The notes beneath the pieces were generated by a model that worked only from the letters and a program-made list of their open reading frames with translations, made no database searches and had not been told where the DNA came from. Shown here one piece after another: positions 34,090 through 43,300 of a stretch of DNA of 64,000 bases. The DNA is from Symbiodinium sp. CCMP2592. Lineage: Eukaryota; Sar; Dinophyceae; Suessiales; Symbiodiniaceae. A program made the translations under genes and the position numbers. Location of the stretch: positions 532,291-596,290 of the forward strand of contig CAJNDT010004624.1 of assembly GCA_905221615.1 (NCBI GenBank). Direction: 5' to 3'. Each line of letters opens with the position of its first letter. Position 1 is the first letter of the stretch.

Positions 34090-37000
34090 TTGCAACCTCC
34101 GGCTGAACTTGTTTCCAATCTCACGCCGTCGAGTGCGAGTGTGAAGGATGTTCTCCCTGATAATGGTGCCTTTCGGGGCGCCCCCTTTTCTTCTTTGCTT
34201 ACTTTGGAGCTGGGGGCAGGCGTGGCAAGACTTTCGGCGTGCTTGAGTGGGATGGGGTTTCAAGCACTGGCAGTGGACCATGGGGGAAATCGCCGCAAAC
34301 AGTGTCATCCTTGCATTCAGTTAGACCTGGCTAGTGATGAGGCTTCTGCATTCTTATGGGGGCTTCTGAGAAAACCGGGTGAACTGATTTTTGTTCATGC
34401 GACGCCTCCATCTGGTACAGTGACCAGGATGCGCGAGAGAAAGTCCTCTCGTTCCCATCTCGCGCACACGCCGAAATTGAAGCCACTGCGCTCAGAGTTC
34501 AAGCCAGAGGGCTTGGACGACTTGTCCGAAATCGATCAGAAGAGGGTCGGCATTGCCAACAAAATCTTTTGCACGATTGCTACATTTCTGAGCGCATGTG
34601 CGGACAGGAGTATTGCTATCTCTGTTGGACATCCCACCAAGTCGTTGTTGTGGAAAACGTGTTGGTTCAAAGATCTGCAGCAGAAACACGGTCTGCATTC
34701 AGTCGATTTTCAGCAATGTATCTGGGGTGGCCGCAGCAACAGGTGGTATACCATCCGGTGCAATTTTCAGGCCTTGACAGCTCTTCGCGGGTCGTGCCAG
34801 GGCGGGCACAAGCATGCACTGTGGGGTGAGCTGCGCAGTGGTTCTGATATTGAGTTCCCACCTCGACTATGCCGAGCTTTTGCTGTTGCAGTTCAGCAGC
34901 ATGCCTTGGAATTAGGAGCCCAGCAGGTGAAGACGACAGGATCGGAGCATGCTTCAGCTGCAAAGCAATCAAGACGGATGGCTCAAGCAGGCAAGCAACC
35001 CCGTGGCAACAAATTACCTCCAGTTATATCGGAGTTCGAGTCCGAAATCTGGGTTCTTTGGGATCTTGCACGCCCTGGAAACGTGCCGCAGAAACTCACA
35101 CAGTCGCAGTGCCAACATTTCAGCATTGAAACAACTGCTAAGCTACTGGAGTTTTGTGAAGTGGGTGATCCTCGGTACTCCAGTTTATTTTGCCCAGTGC
35201 AGGATGCCAGCAGCTGCGGTGTGCAGCGCTGCGGTGTGCAGCTGCCGTTGGCTAGGCTGGGCGTGTATCGAACGCCGCAGAGGTTTGTGCAGGAAGCTTT
35301 GGAAGCAGAGCACCCCTTTGACGGCACGTCCATGTTAGATGATGATGCATTGCGGGCAATGTTCGTCCTTCTGACAGAAGGCCCTGAAGGAGTCCGAAAA
35401 CGTAGGCAAGCTGCTTTCGATTTCTATGAGCAGTTGAGCCGTTCGCTGGAAGAGGCTGAGCAGCAGATCCATAACGCGATGGACCCAGATCGTGAAGAGT
35501 TGGTCCATGACAAAAAGTTTCTGCTGTTCAAGTCGATGTGCGAGCATGCGGGTGTCGAAGATGCGGAACTTTCGACTCTTCAGATCGTGGGAGCTGAGTT
35601 GACTGGCATAGGAGGTTATTCCAACTTGTTTGACCCCGTCGAGGCCGTACCAGCACTTACTCAAGCGCAGGTCATGAAAGCCGCACGTTGGACTAGGAGG
35701 AAAGTGTTGGGGCGTCAGCGCCCCGATGATGATACTTGCATTGCTGAGGCGGTTTGGACGGCCACTCTTGACGAGGTTTCCAAAGGCTGGCTATCGGGCC
35801 CTTACAGTGAATCAGAGGTTGCGGAACGGCTTGGGCCTTTGTTTGTAGCAAGTAGACGTTTTGGCTTGGAGCAGTCTGACAAGGTCCGAATGATTGATGA
35901 CATGTCAGAGACACTTGTGAATGCAGGTTTCGCGTCCTCCTACAAGTTGGACCTCGGTGGAGTCGATGAAGTTGTGGTGTTGTGTCGTGCTTTTGTCGAG
36001 GCTGTGTTCGAGGACAGAACGGTCGTGCTTAGATTGTCTAGTGGTACCGAGTTGCGAGGGCTTTTGCATTCTTCGCTGACCGTTCAGCAAGCCAAAACGC
36101 TTGTCGGGCGGACGCTCGACTTGGAGGCTGCATACAAGCAGATGTTGATCGCTAAGGCTTCGCAGTGGGCTGGAGTTCTGACTGTTAGAAACCCTTCCGG
36201 GGGGAACTCACTCTTCATTGCCAACGTTCTACCGTTTGGCGGCTCTTCGGCCGTGTACTCGTTCAACCGACTGAGCCGTGCATTGCATAGGATAGGCTCG
36301 CGACTGTTCTTTCTCGTTTGGGGGAATTACTACGACGATTTTCCTCAAATCGACCTTGAGGCCTGTGGTGACGAAGCACAATATGCGGCAGAGAGGCTCC
36401 TCTCCCTGCTAGGTTGGCGGTTCTCGCGGAAGGACAGCAAGAGGAGACCGGCAGCTCGCAAATTCGATGCATTAGGCGTCACTGTGGACTTATCTGAATC
36501 ATCACTGGGAAAAGTCAAGGTTGGCAACAAGGCCAGCAGAGTGGAGCAGATTTCGGGTCAAGTGGCCCAGATTCTCGCGACTGGGAGGCTTACAGTGGCG
36601 GTGGCAGCAGCTCTCCGCGGAAGATTACAGTTCGCCGAGTCCCACATGTTCGGCCGCATTGTTCGCCAGCGCATGCGTCGCTTTCATAAAAGAGCTTGTG
36701 GGAGTGATTCGTCTTCACACATCAACTCCGAGCTCAGGGACGAGCTGGAGTGGGCGAGGGATTTTGTCAGAGTTTGTAGGCCCCGATATGTAGAAGCAGC
36801 ACGGTCAGCTACACGCGCTGTTATCTTCACCGACGCGGCTCTCGAAGACAATGATTCTGTGGCTTCAGTGGGGGCTGTCATTTATCTGGAATCGAATGAC
36901 GGACAGAGAATGTATCACATCTCAGCTGCTGTGCCCGAGGCGCTCTTGCGGCACGTCCAACAAAAATCTCCCAAGGTGATCGCCTGCCTAGAGCTAATGG

Positions 37001-37305
37001 CGGCTGTGGCGACAGTGTGTAAGATTGCCCCTCTCCTCAAAGGACGTCGGGTTTTCTGTTACATAGACAACGAGGCCGCTCGTGCATGCATGGTCAATAT
37101 GTTTTCCCCTGTTCTAGCAATGAACAGACTTGTTCAGCTTTTGTCGTCAGTCGTGTGGGAGAATTCCACTCACCTTTGGGTTTCACGGGTTCCGTCCGAT
37201 TCAAACATCGCGGACGCACCTTCGAGATTGGATTGTACTTTAGTTGACTCGTTGAATTCTCAACTCTTGACTTTTCCCTGGGCCCTTGTTCGTGATGCTC
37301 TGTGA
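34090..37305 (+). CDS. Methyltransferase-like / reverse transcriptase / RNase H polyprotein of the nested element
   Basis: Residues of about 35-280 look like a cytosine-C5 methyltransferase fold: TLELGAGVARLSACLSGMGF for the SAM site, HATPPSGTVTRMRE where PPCGT is expected, and VGHPTKSLLW where ENP-type sequence is expected. Both catalytic positions are changed (Cys to Ser, Glu to Gly), so it is probably inactive. The reverse transcriptase follows, with LDLEAAYKQMLI, VLPFGGSSAVYSFNR and YYDDF (Asp 749-750). An RNase H domain has FTDAALEDN, CLELMA, CYIDNEAA and NIADAPSR. It starts directly after the gag TGA in the same frame with no early ATG, so expression needs readthrough or another mechanism. 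Methyltransferase-bearing retrotransposons have been reported from dinoflagellates. Confidence 0.8.
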   Translation: MQPPAELVSNLTPSSASVKDVLPDNGAFRGAPFSSLLTLELGAGVARLSACLSGMGFQALAVDHGGNRRKQCHPCIQLDLASDEASAFLWGLLRKPGELIFVHATPPSGTVTRMRERKSSRSHLAHTPKLKPLRSEFKPEGLDDLSEIDQKRVGIANKIFCTIATFLSACADRSIAISVGHPTKSLLWKTCWFKDLQQKHGLHSVDFQQCIWGGRSNRWYTIRCNFQALTALRGSCQGGHKHALWGELRSGSDIEFPPRLCRAFAVAVQQHALELGAQQVKTTGSEHASAAKQSRRMAQAGKQPRGNKLPPVISEFESEIWVLWDLARPGNVPQKLTQSQCQHFSIETTAKLLEFCEVGDPRYSSLFCPVQDASSCGVQRCGVQLPLARLGVYRTPQRFVQEALEAEHPFDGTSMLDDDALRAMFVLLTEGPEGVRKRRQAAFDFYEQLSRSLEEAEQQIHNAMDPDREELVHDKKFLLFKSMCEHAGVEDAELSTLQIVGAELTGIGGYSNLFDPVEAVPALTQAQVMKAARWTRRKVLGRQRPDDDTCIAEAVWTATLDEVSKGWLSGPYSESEVAERLGPLFVASRRFGLEQSDKVRMIDDMSETLVNAGFASSYKLDLGGVDEVVVLCRAFVEAVFEDRTVVLRLSSGTELRGLLHSSLTVQQAKTLVGRTLDLEAAYKQMLIAKASQWAGVLTVRNPSGGNSLFIANVLPFGGSSAVYSFNRLSRALHRIGSRLFFLVWGNYYDDFPQIDLEACGDEAQYAAERLLSLLGWRFSRKDSKRRPAARKFDALGVTVDLSESSLGKVKVGNKASRVEQISGQVAQILATGRLTVAVAAALRGRLQFAESHMFGRIVRQRMRRFHKRACGSDSSSHINSELRDELEWARDFVRVCRPRYVEAARSATRAVIFTDAALEDNDSVASVGAVIYLESNDGQRMYHISAAVPEALLRHVQQKSPKVIACLELMAAVATVCKIAPLLKGRRVFCYIDNEAARACMVNMFSPVLAMNRLVQLLSSVVWENSTHLWVSRVPSDSNIADAPSRLDCTLVDSLNSQLLTFPWALVRDAL

Positions 37306-37334
37306 TGCGCGTGTGGACTCCTCGCATGTGAGTG

Positions 37335-37556
37335 GGGTGAGAAGTGCTTGAAGTCCATGCTCTGATGCAGCAGGCTCTCGCGAGTCTGTTCGAGGGACTT
37401 CGTCATGGGTGTCATGACGCTACTGCCTCTTTTCATGGCATATGTCTGCACGCACCTGATCTCCCCCTCTTTGCAAACGAAAAAGATGCTGTTTGCGCGA
37501 GCTTGCCTATGCGAGTCCGCACCTCAGATGTAAGCGAGAGCGAGTGTTATCAAACA
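37335..37556 (+). repeat. Split direct repeat B1
   Basis: GGGTGAGAAGTGCTTGAAG to GTTATCAAACA matches B2 (37714-37935) over 222 bp with no difference seen. The same short frame (MLEVHALMQQALASLF...) is open in both copies simply because they are copies. Confidence 0.9.
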
Positions 37557-37697
37557 AGTTGCAACACGATTCCTCGTGGCGCCTTGTTTGTAACATGAGT
37601 GTCATGATGCAATGAGCATCATTGCTTACATCTGGATGATTGGTCGATCAAGGGGATGGGAGGGTGGGAAAGACCAGGGTGTCTGGTCAAAGTGATG
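37557..37697 (+). repeat. Split direct repeat A2
   Basis: Second copy of A1, directly abutting B1. It is followed by a 16-bp C/G-rich spacer (CCCGCCCAGCCCGCCC) before B2. Confidence 0.9.
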
Positions 37698-37713
37698 CCC
37701 GCCCAGCCCGCCC

Positions 37714-37935
37714 GGGTGAGAAGTGCTTGAAGTCCATGCTCTGATGCAGCAGGCTCTCGCGAGTCTGTTCGAGGGACTTCGTCATGGGTGTCATGACGCT
37801 ACTGCCTCTTTTCATGGCATATGTCTGCACGCACCTGATCTCCCCCTCTTTGCAAACGAAAAAGATGCTGTTTGCGCGAGCTTGCCTATGCGAGTCCGCA
37901 CCTCAGATGTAAGCGAGAGCGAGTGTTATCAAACA
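37714..37935 (+). repeat. Split direct repeat B2 (right end of nested element)
   Basis: Second copy of B1. Its last bases AAACA meet ATGATAAGCG, where Copia gag resumes. Confidence 0.9.
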
Positions 37936-39050
37936 ATGATAAGCGTGGACCAGCTTTGAGAAATCGGCTAGAAGGTGAAGCAGCAATCCACAAGAGGCTT
38001 CTCGACAGAGATCGCCTGAAGGACCCGAACAACGGAGTGAAGTACTTCAAGAGTTTCCTGCGGCCGCTTTTCGTGAAGGGAGCAGCGAATGTTTTTCTCT
38101 ATCGCTTCCAGCAGTTCATGAACATGCACCGTGGGAACGGAGACATGCTTCGTTGGATTACCAGGTTTCAACTCTCTGTTCAGAGAATGCAAGAAGCGTG
38201 GAACGATACCTATCTGCCGATCGAGGACCCGAACAATGCAGAGGTCAGAGCTTTCATAGTAGGACTTCCTCCAGAAGAACAAGAAAACCTTACGCCAGCT
38301 CAGGCAATGGAGAGAGCCAACGAACGGCTCAGAGAGCAGCATGCTCGGACCATTCCGATCACGCCCAACCTGGTCGCTTTGATCTTTGTGTCCCTGTCTG
38401 ATCTGACACAGGATCAGCGTCAGGTGTTGACATCACTGATGGCGCATCGGAACCGAGTCCTGGCTGACTACAACACGGCCGAGCTTCGCGAAGTCTACCT
38501 GGAGATTTTCTGTACGACCAAGACTACCGTCGACAATCCACTCCTCGCTCCTTCCGGCCACGGTGGCCGCAAGACTTTCCTTGTGATCGATGAAGGATAT
38601 TTGAACGATCATGAAGGCTACTGGGTTGAGGACGAGGAAGATGGCACCGAAGGTTTCCTCGAAGCGGATGAGGACGCCTTCTGGGTCTACGACGACGAGA
38701 ACTATTCATGGTTCCAGCGGCGCTTCCAAGGCCGCAAGATGAGGCGCGGATTCAAGGGCCACCGTAAAGGCAAAGGAAAAGGTGGCAAAGGATCCAAAGG
38801 AAGGCGCTTCTTCAAAAGGAAGAAAGGCAGGTCACATCTTGCCGAAGAATCAGAAGCATGGCAAGCAGAAGGACAATGGCAAGATTACCAGTGGAGCGAT
38901 CAGTCCTGGGATGACTGGTCCTGGTACGAGTCTGAGGAATCCTATGCAGCCAAAGGAAAAGGGAAGAAAGGAAAGAAGGGCAAAGGAAAGAGCAAGTTTG
39001 GCAAGGATGGAAAAGATGGAAAGTGCGGAAAGACGGACAGAGCCAGCTTG
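37936..39050 (+). pseudogene. Copia-type Gag, 3' part
   Basis: The frame continues from 30390 with NDKRGPALRNRLEGEAAIHK and a Gag helical region including VFLYRFQQFMNMHRGNGDML. An acidic/Trp/Tyr-rich stretch follows, then blocks of Lys/Gly (GKGKGGKGSKG, GKGKKGKKGKGKS). Basic Gly-Lys tails replace the zinc knuckle in many Copia-like Gags and would bind nucleic acid. The frame stays open to 39185, but the protease reading starts one base earlier in phase near 39023-39050. A -1 shift or an indel is therefore needed, and the last ~45 codons are probably not real Gag. Confidence 0.7.
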
Positions 39051-40342
39051 CTGATGCTGCCCCGAGCGGCACCACAGCCGCCACAACCTTCTTCGTTGAA
39101 CATCTCAACACTCCGAACTTTTCTTTCATGGCCACCGAAGAGAAGATCAATGAGATCGAGGAAGCCTTCATCTCTCAGCCCTTGACGCCGACCGCGATGG
39201 TGTTGGACCTGGGATGCACGAGAGCAATGGCTTCGAGAGTGGCCGCACAGGACCTCATGGAGTTCTGTGACAAGAACCAGAACTGTGGCATATGGTACAC
39301 CATTGCTGAGACCACTTCTCAGTTCACCTTTGCCAATTCCGAGTCTACCAAATGCAACCAGAAGTTGGTCATTTGCATGTACGACCGGGACTTTGCAGTT
39401 CAATCCACAGAGTTCGACATTGTGGAACAAGGGCATGTTCCCATTCTCATGTCCTTACCTCAGATGCGCAATCTTCGTTTCCAGTTCGAGCTCCATCCGG
39501 AAAAGGCCTTGCTCAGCAGCCCTGTGCTGGGAATCAAGGATGTGAGGCTGAAGGTTGCACCCAGCTCACACTTGGTACTTGATCTTCTTGAACTCAGTCA
39601 GCTGATGTGGAATGTGCGTTTCAGCAAGCATAAGAAGTCGAGCTTCCTCACCTACTTCTCCCACTACGAGTACGGCTTCCATCAGAAGACCGAGGGATGC
39701 TGTTCTCATGAACAGGTACCCGACAATCTCGTGTTGGCGACTGATGATGAATGGGTGATCAACGAAGCCGACATGGAAATGATTCGCATCCACAAGAAGA
39801 TGAGAAGAGTCAAGTACGAACCCAAGGCGGGTTATGTGCCAATTCCGTTGGAGTATCTGGACACCAAGCGCAAGACGATCATGGAGTTCTCCAAGGGAAA
39901 GAGCGTTACTCAAGAAGATGACTGGCGTTCTTCTGAGCTTTCTTCAACAAGAACTACTGACTCTTGGAAAGGCAAGACCATTTTCAAGATTCTGCCTGGT
40001 GGCATCGAGAGTAGAACCTCGGTGCCAGCCAAGTCCAAGGATCCAACCCGTGGAAAGGTAGGATCTCCAGAGGACATGGTTAGCGCAGGTAAGCCTGAAG
40101 ACAGCTCGAAGAACACAGGAGCATCCGGAAGCTTTCCTCAGGGAAAGGCACCGGCAAAGAGAAGGATTCGAGCCAAGGGAAGCTTTCCACAGGGAAAGGC
40201 ACCCGAGGAACCGGCTCCTCCTCCTCTTGCTCCTGAGGATGATCCGGATCTTCAAGAGTACGAACCTTCCGAACCGGGGGATGCAGATTTGCTTCCTCCG
40301 AGTCCTCCCGAAGGCCCCAGAGCCACAGTCGCTAGAACCTAG
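39023..40342 (+). CDS. Copia-type protease region
   Basis: This frame is shifted -1 relative to Gag. TAMVLDLGCTRAMASR (Asp near residue 62) sits where the retropepsin DSG/DTG motif should be, here DLG, with LLELSQLMWNV further on. The rest (YAIAETTSQFTF-like strands, HVPILMSLPQM) fits the usual Copia protease-like region, which cuts the polyprotein. The C-terminal third is Pro/Ser-rich with two GSFPQGKAP motifs encoded by the 16-nt hairpin family, and CCSHEQVP lies over another copy (39710). It ends at 40342, where the integrase reading continues in the +1 frame. The Leu in DLG and the two frame changes make activity doubtful. Confidence 0.6.
   Translation: MRKDGQSQLADAAPSGTTAATTFFVEHLNTPNFSFMATEEKINEIEEAFISQPLTPTAMVLDLGCTRAMASRVAAQDLMEFCDKNQNCGIWYTIAETTSQFTFANSESTKCNQKLVICMYDRDFAVQSTEFDIVEQGHVPILMSLPQMRNLRFQFELHPEKALLSSPVLGIKDVRLKVAPSSHLVLDLLELSQLMWNVRFSKHKKSSFLTYFSHYEYGFHQKTEGCCSHEQVPDNLVLATDDEWVINEADMEMIRIHKKMRRVKYEPKAGYVPIPLEYLDTKRKTIMEFSKGKSVTQEDDWRSSELSSTRTTDSWKGKTIFKILPGGIESRTSVPAKSKDPTRGKVGSPEDMVSAGKPEDSSKNTGASGSFPQGKAPAKRRIRAKGSFPQGKAPEEPAPPPLAPEDDPDLQEYEPSEPGDADLLPPSPPEGPRATVART
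39710..40198 (+). repeat. 16-nt hairpin family: 3 copies in the protease region
   Basis: 39710-39725 is CTGTTCTCATGAACAG followed by GTACC. 40132-40147 is CTTTCCTCAGGGAAAG followed by GCACC. 40183-40198 is CTTTCCACAGGGAAAG followed by GCACC. Each has a perfect 6-bp stem and a 4-nt loop, and each begins at codon position 3. Confidence 0.85.
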
Positions 40343-43300
40343 GAGGATCGCGCTTCCGTTGCCAGGCCACGAGGTCTCAAGGGCTTCTCCGCAGTATCAG
40401 CGCATGTTGGAAAAGCTGAACAATGATGTTGAGCTTTACAAGTTGCATGTGAAGCATTACCACATGAGTCCTGCTCAGTTTCGACGCAGGACCAGCATGC
40501 TTGGTCTGCCAGGAGAGATCTATGACAAGTACGACCGCATTGTCAAAGGCTGTCGTGTTTGCAGCACCTCGGTGCCTACGCCTCCGCGAGCCAGAATCGC
40601 AGGGTTAAGAGCATCATCCTTCGGTGATCTCATTTTTGTTGATCATGAAGAAATCAAGTTCGGTACTAAAGCCTACTTGGCTTTGGTCATCATTGATGGT
40701 GCTTCAAATCTTCTGTGGGCTACGGCTCTTACAAGCCTGGAAGCGCCAGAGACTCTGGGAGCTTTTAGACAATGGACAGAGGAGAACAACTGCGTTCCTA
40801 AGGGAATCGTAGGAGATCAAGCATTTTTCACGCCGCAGTTCATGTCTTACTACAAGTTCCATGGCATTACTCCGTATCCATGTGGACCACGGACTCCTTG
40901 GCCTAATCGAGCTGAGACCGCAGTGCGTCTTTTCAAGCGCACCTGGGCAATCATGGCCAAGGCCTTAGCTGATGAGGGTTATGCAGAGAAGGTGACTGTT
41001 CGTCAAGCAGTCAAGAAGGTGGCTTGGGCAAGAAATTGCCAGCTTACCGTCTCAGGCTATTCTCCTTTGGAGATAGCTACAGGAAGACGGCCACCAGACT
41101 TGTTTGATGTCGAGAACAGTTCTCCTGAACAGCTCTCTGCTGAACCTGCCGAGGAGGATCGAACCACTCTGGAACTCCAGAGGATTGCCATGCGGGCTCA
41201 TCAAGAGGCTAGACAATCACTTGACCTTCGGAAGGACCTTGCACGGAGAGTCATGCCGTCTGATGGTCCTTACTCGAAGGGTGACCGCGTGTTTGTTTGG
41301 CATAAGGATGAGTCGAAGAAGAAGTCTGAAGGAACCTGGGTCAGAGGCATAGTTGTGTCACAGGAAGGTGCCATGGTGTTGGTTGAAGTTCATCGTGCCG
41401 TTCTTCGGGTTAATCAGTCGAAGGTCAGGCGTGATGGAGATCCGTGGCATGATGTGGCCATTCCTCTGAAGAAAGATGAGGTCCCGAGACGCTCTTCTCA
41501 GGAAGAGGCACTCGACCGCATCGGCGACGATATTCTTGATCGTGCCGGTTCTGGGTTCTGCTATGAGCATGAGATCTGTTACCACACTCTCACTTCAGGC
41601 AAGAGCGATTTCGTTGAGATCACACCTCGCCTCACCGGGCTTACTGCGTGCACAGTCCATTCTGGACTTGATGCGAGTGAACCTGTGTTGTTTGGTGAAT
41701 GGAACGCCAAGTCTATCCAATCTTCGATTGAGGCCGCTTGGCGAGTGATCTTGAAGGCAGAGCCTAATCACATTTTTATTCATCCTGTCATCCCTGATGG
41801 TTGGACCAGGAAGGCTACCAATGCCTTCTGGCACTTTTGTGCCGAAGTCTGCCGTTGGCAAGATGACAAGGGTGATGGATACTTCGTGACCATCATGTAT
41901 CCTTCTCATTGTGGGTTTTGGCTTTCGCAGAGTAGTCGCTCGCTGAAGTGGAGGAGAGGACTTTCATTCCACACCTTCAAGAACCGTGGTGTACTTCCTT
42001 CAGGGGGAGATGACCACGGTAAGCGTCAGCATGGTGAGCTTTCTTTTCTCACTAATCTGCCTGATGGATCATTTGGCCGTTTGGAGTCGTTGGAAGAAGG
42101 CTATGACTCTGCTAACGCACTTGATCCAAGGTTTGCTGTGCTGCTTTCGCAGTGTCTTGTGGGTGATGAACGATCAGATCTCCGACAATGTTACTTGTTC
42201 GAAGATATCTTTGAGGATTTTGATGATGGAACACTGTGTGCGTTGTGTTTGCGGTCAGACCGCAATTCAGAGGCTTTACCGGTTCTTCCGTCAGAAGCAG
42301 AGTACTCATTACTCTCAAACAATGACAAAGGGAAGCTTCCGACACCTCTGAGGTTTGTTGCGCCGCAGCGGTTTGTTACATCGTCTTTGGTCCAGACTCT
42401 GTCATATGTTGACAGTCTCCTTCCAGGTACTGAGTTGGAAGTTCACACGACCACATCGTCTGACGCGGTCGCCTTGCGGCCGATGATTAAGAATGTGCGC
42501 GTGCTAACTCTGCCGTATCTGGAGTTTGAGTACTGTAACGTCTACAGGGGGACTCAAGGGAAAACACTCCCTTTGGTTCATCGTCATCCTGATGCTGTTG
42601 TCATTTTGTGGCAGAAGGGTGATATGAATCATGTGTTTTTCGTGACGATGGCACAGTTGCTTCCTTGCCTTAAGGATATGCAATCAACGCACTGGTCCAT
42701 GATAGTGTTCTGGAATGAGTCACAGAACAACAATTCCAGACGCGGGCCTGATGTTGGCTTGGACTTCACGGACCAGCCAGCGCCAGCCCCGGTTGCACCG
42801 CAACCGCCAGCCACAGACGACGATGTGGACTATCCTGGATATGATGATCCACACGGTGATATGCCTGTGGACGATGAGGAAATGCCACTACAGCATCCAG
42901 AGCAGGATTTAGATGATAATCCTGTTGAGTTGCATGTCGGTGGTGACCCTCCGTCACAACCTCCTGGAGGCGGTACTCATGTACCGGTACCAGGGGGAGA
43001 TGATGATTCCGACCTGGATCACGATCCGGACGGTGATGGACATCCGCCAGGAGGCGGTCCTCAGGGACCGGGACCTGGTTATGGTCCGTCACCGGAAGAG
43101 CCTCCTCTTCCGATGGAGTTTCACGAGGAGTCGCCTCCTCCTGGAGGTCCTCCCGATTCTCCTGGGGCTCCGCCTCAGTTTGCGAACCCGGATCAGGTTC
43201 TTAGTCCACCGATGCCGTGGCCGGCACCACCTTCACCTATTGTTCCTGTTCCAATTCCGCCGCATCCTCACTTTCCGGTGCCACAGAGTATGCGACCGCC

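Larger units (their letters stand above)
30391..37935 (+). mobile_element. Tyrosine-recombinase (PAT/Ngaro-like) retrotransposon, 7545 bp, inserted in gag
   Basis: Architecture is A1 (30391-30531), three ORFs (tyrosine recombinase; Gag-like; methyltransferase-like/RT/RNase H), then B1 (37335-37556), A2 (37557-37697), B2 (37714-37935). A1 and A2 match over 141 bp, and B1 and B2 over 222 bp. This split-direct-repeat layout is the known hallmark of PAT/Ngaro-type YR retrotransposons, which integrate by recombinase through a circular intermediate and make no target duplication. Excising 7545 bp (2515 codons) joins GAC to AATGATAAG and restores the Copia gag frame exactly. ACA precedes A1 and A2, and ends B1 and B2, a likely crossover core. 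Confidence 0.85.

Noticed and set aside
37344-37598. 84-codon frame repeated at 37723
   Set aside because: Both lie in repeats B1 and B2. The identity reflects repeat duplication, not two genes.
39290-39320. CTGAGACCACTTCTCAG hairpin in the protease region
   Set aside because: The stem is perfect, but the loop and flank do not fit the family.
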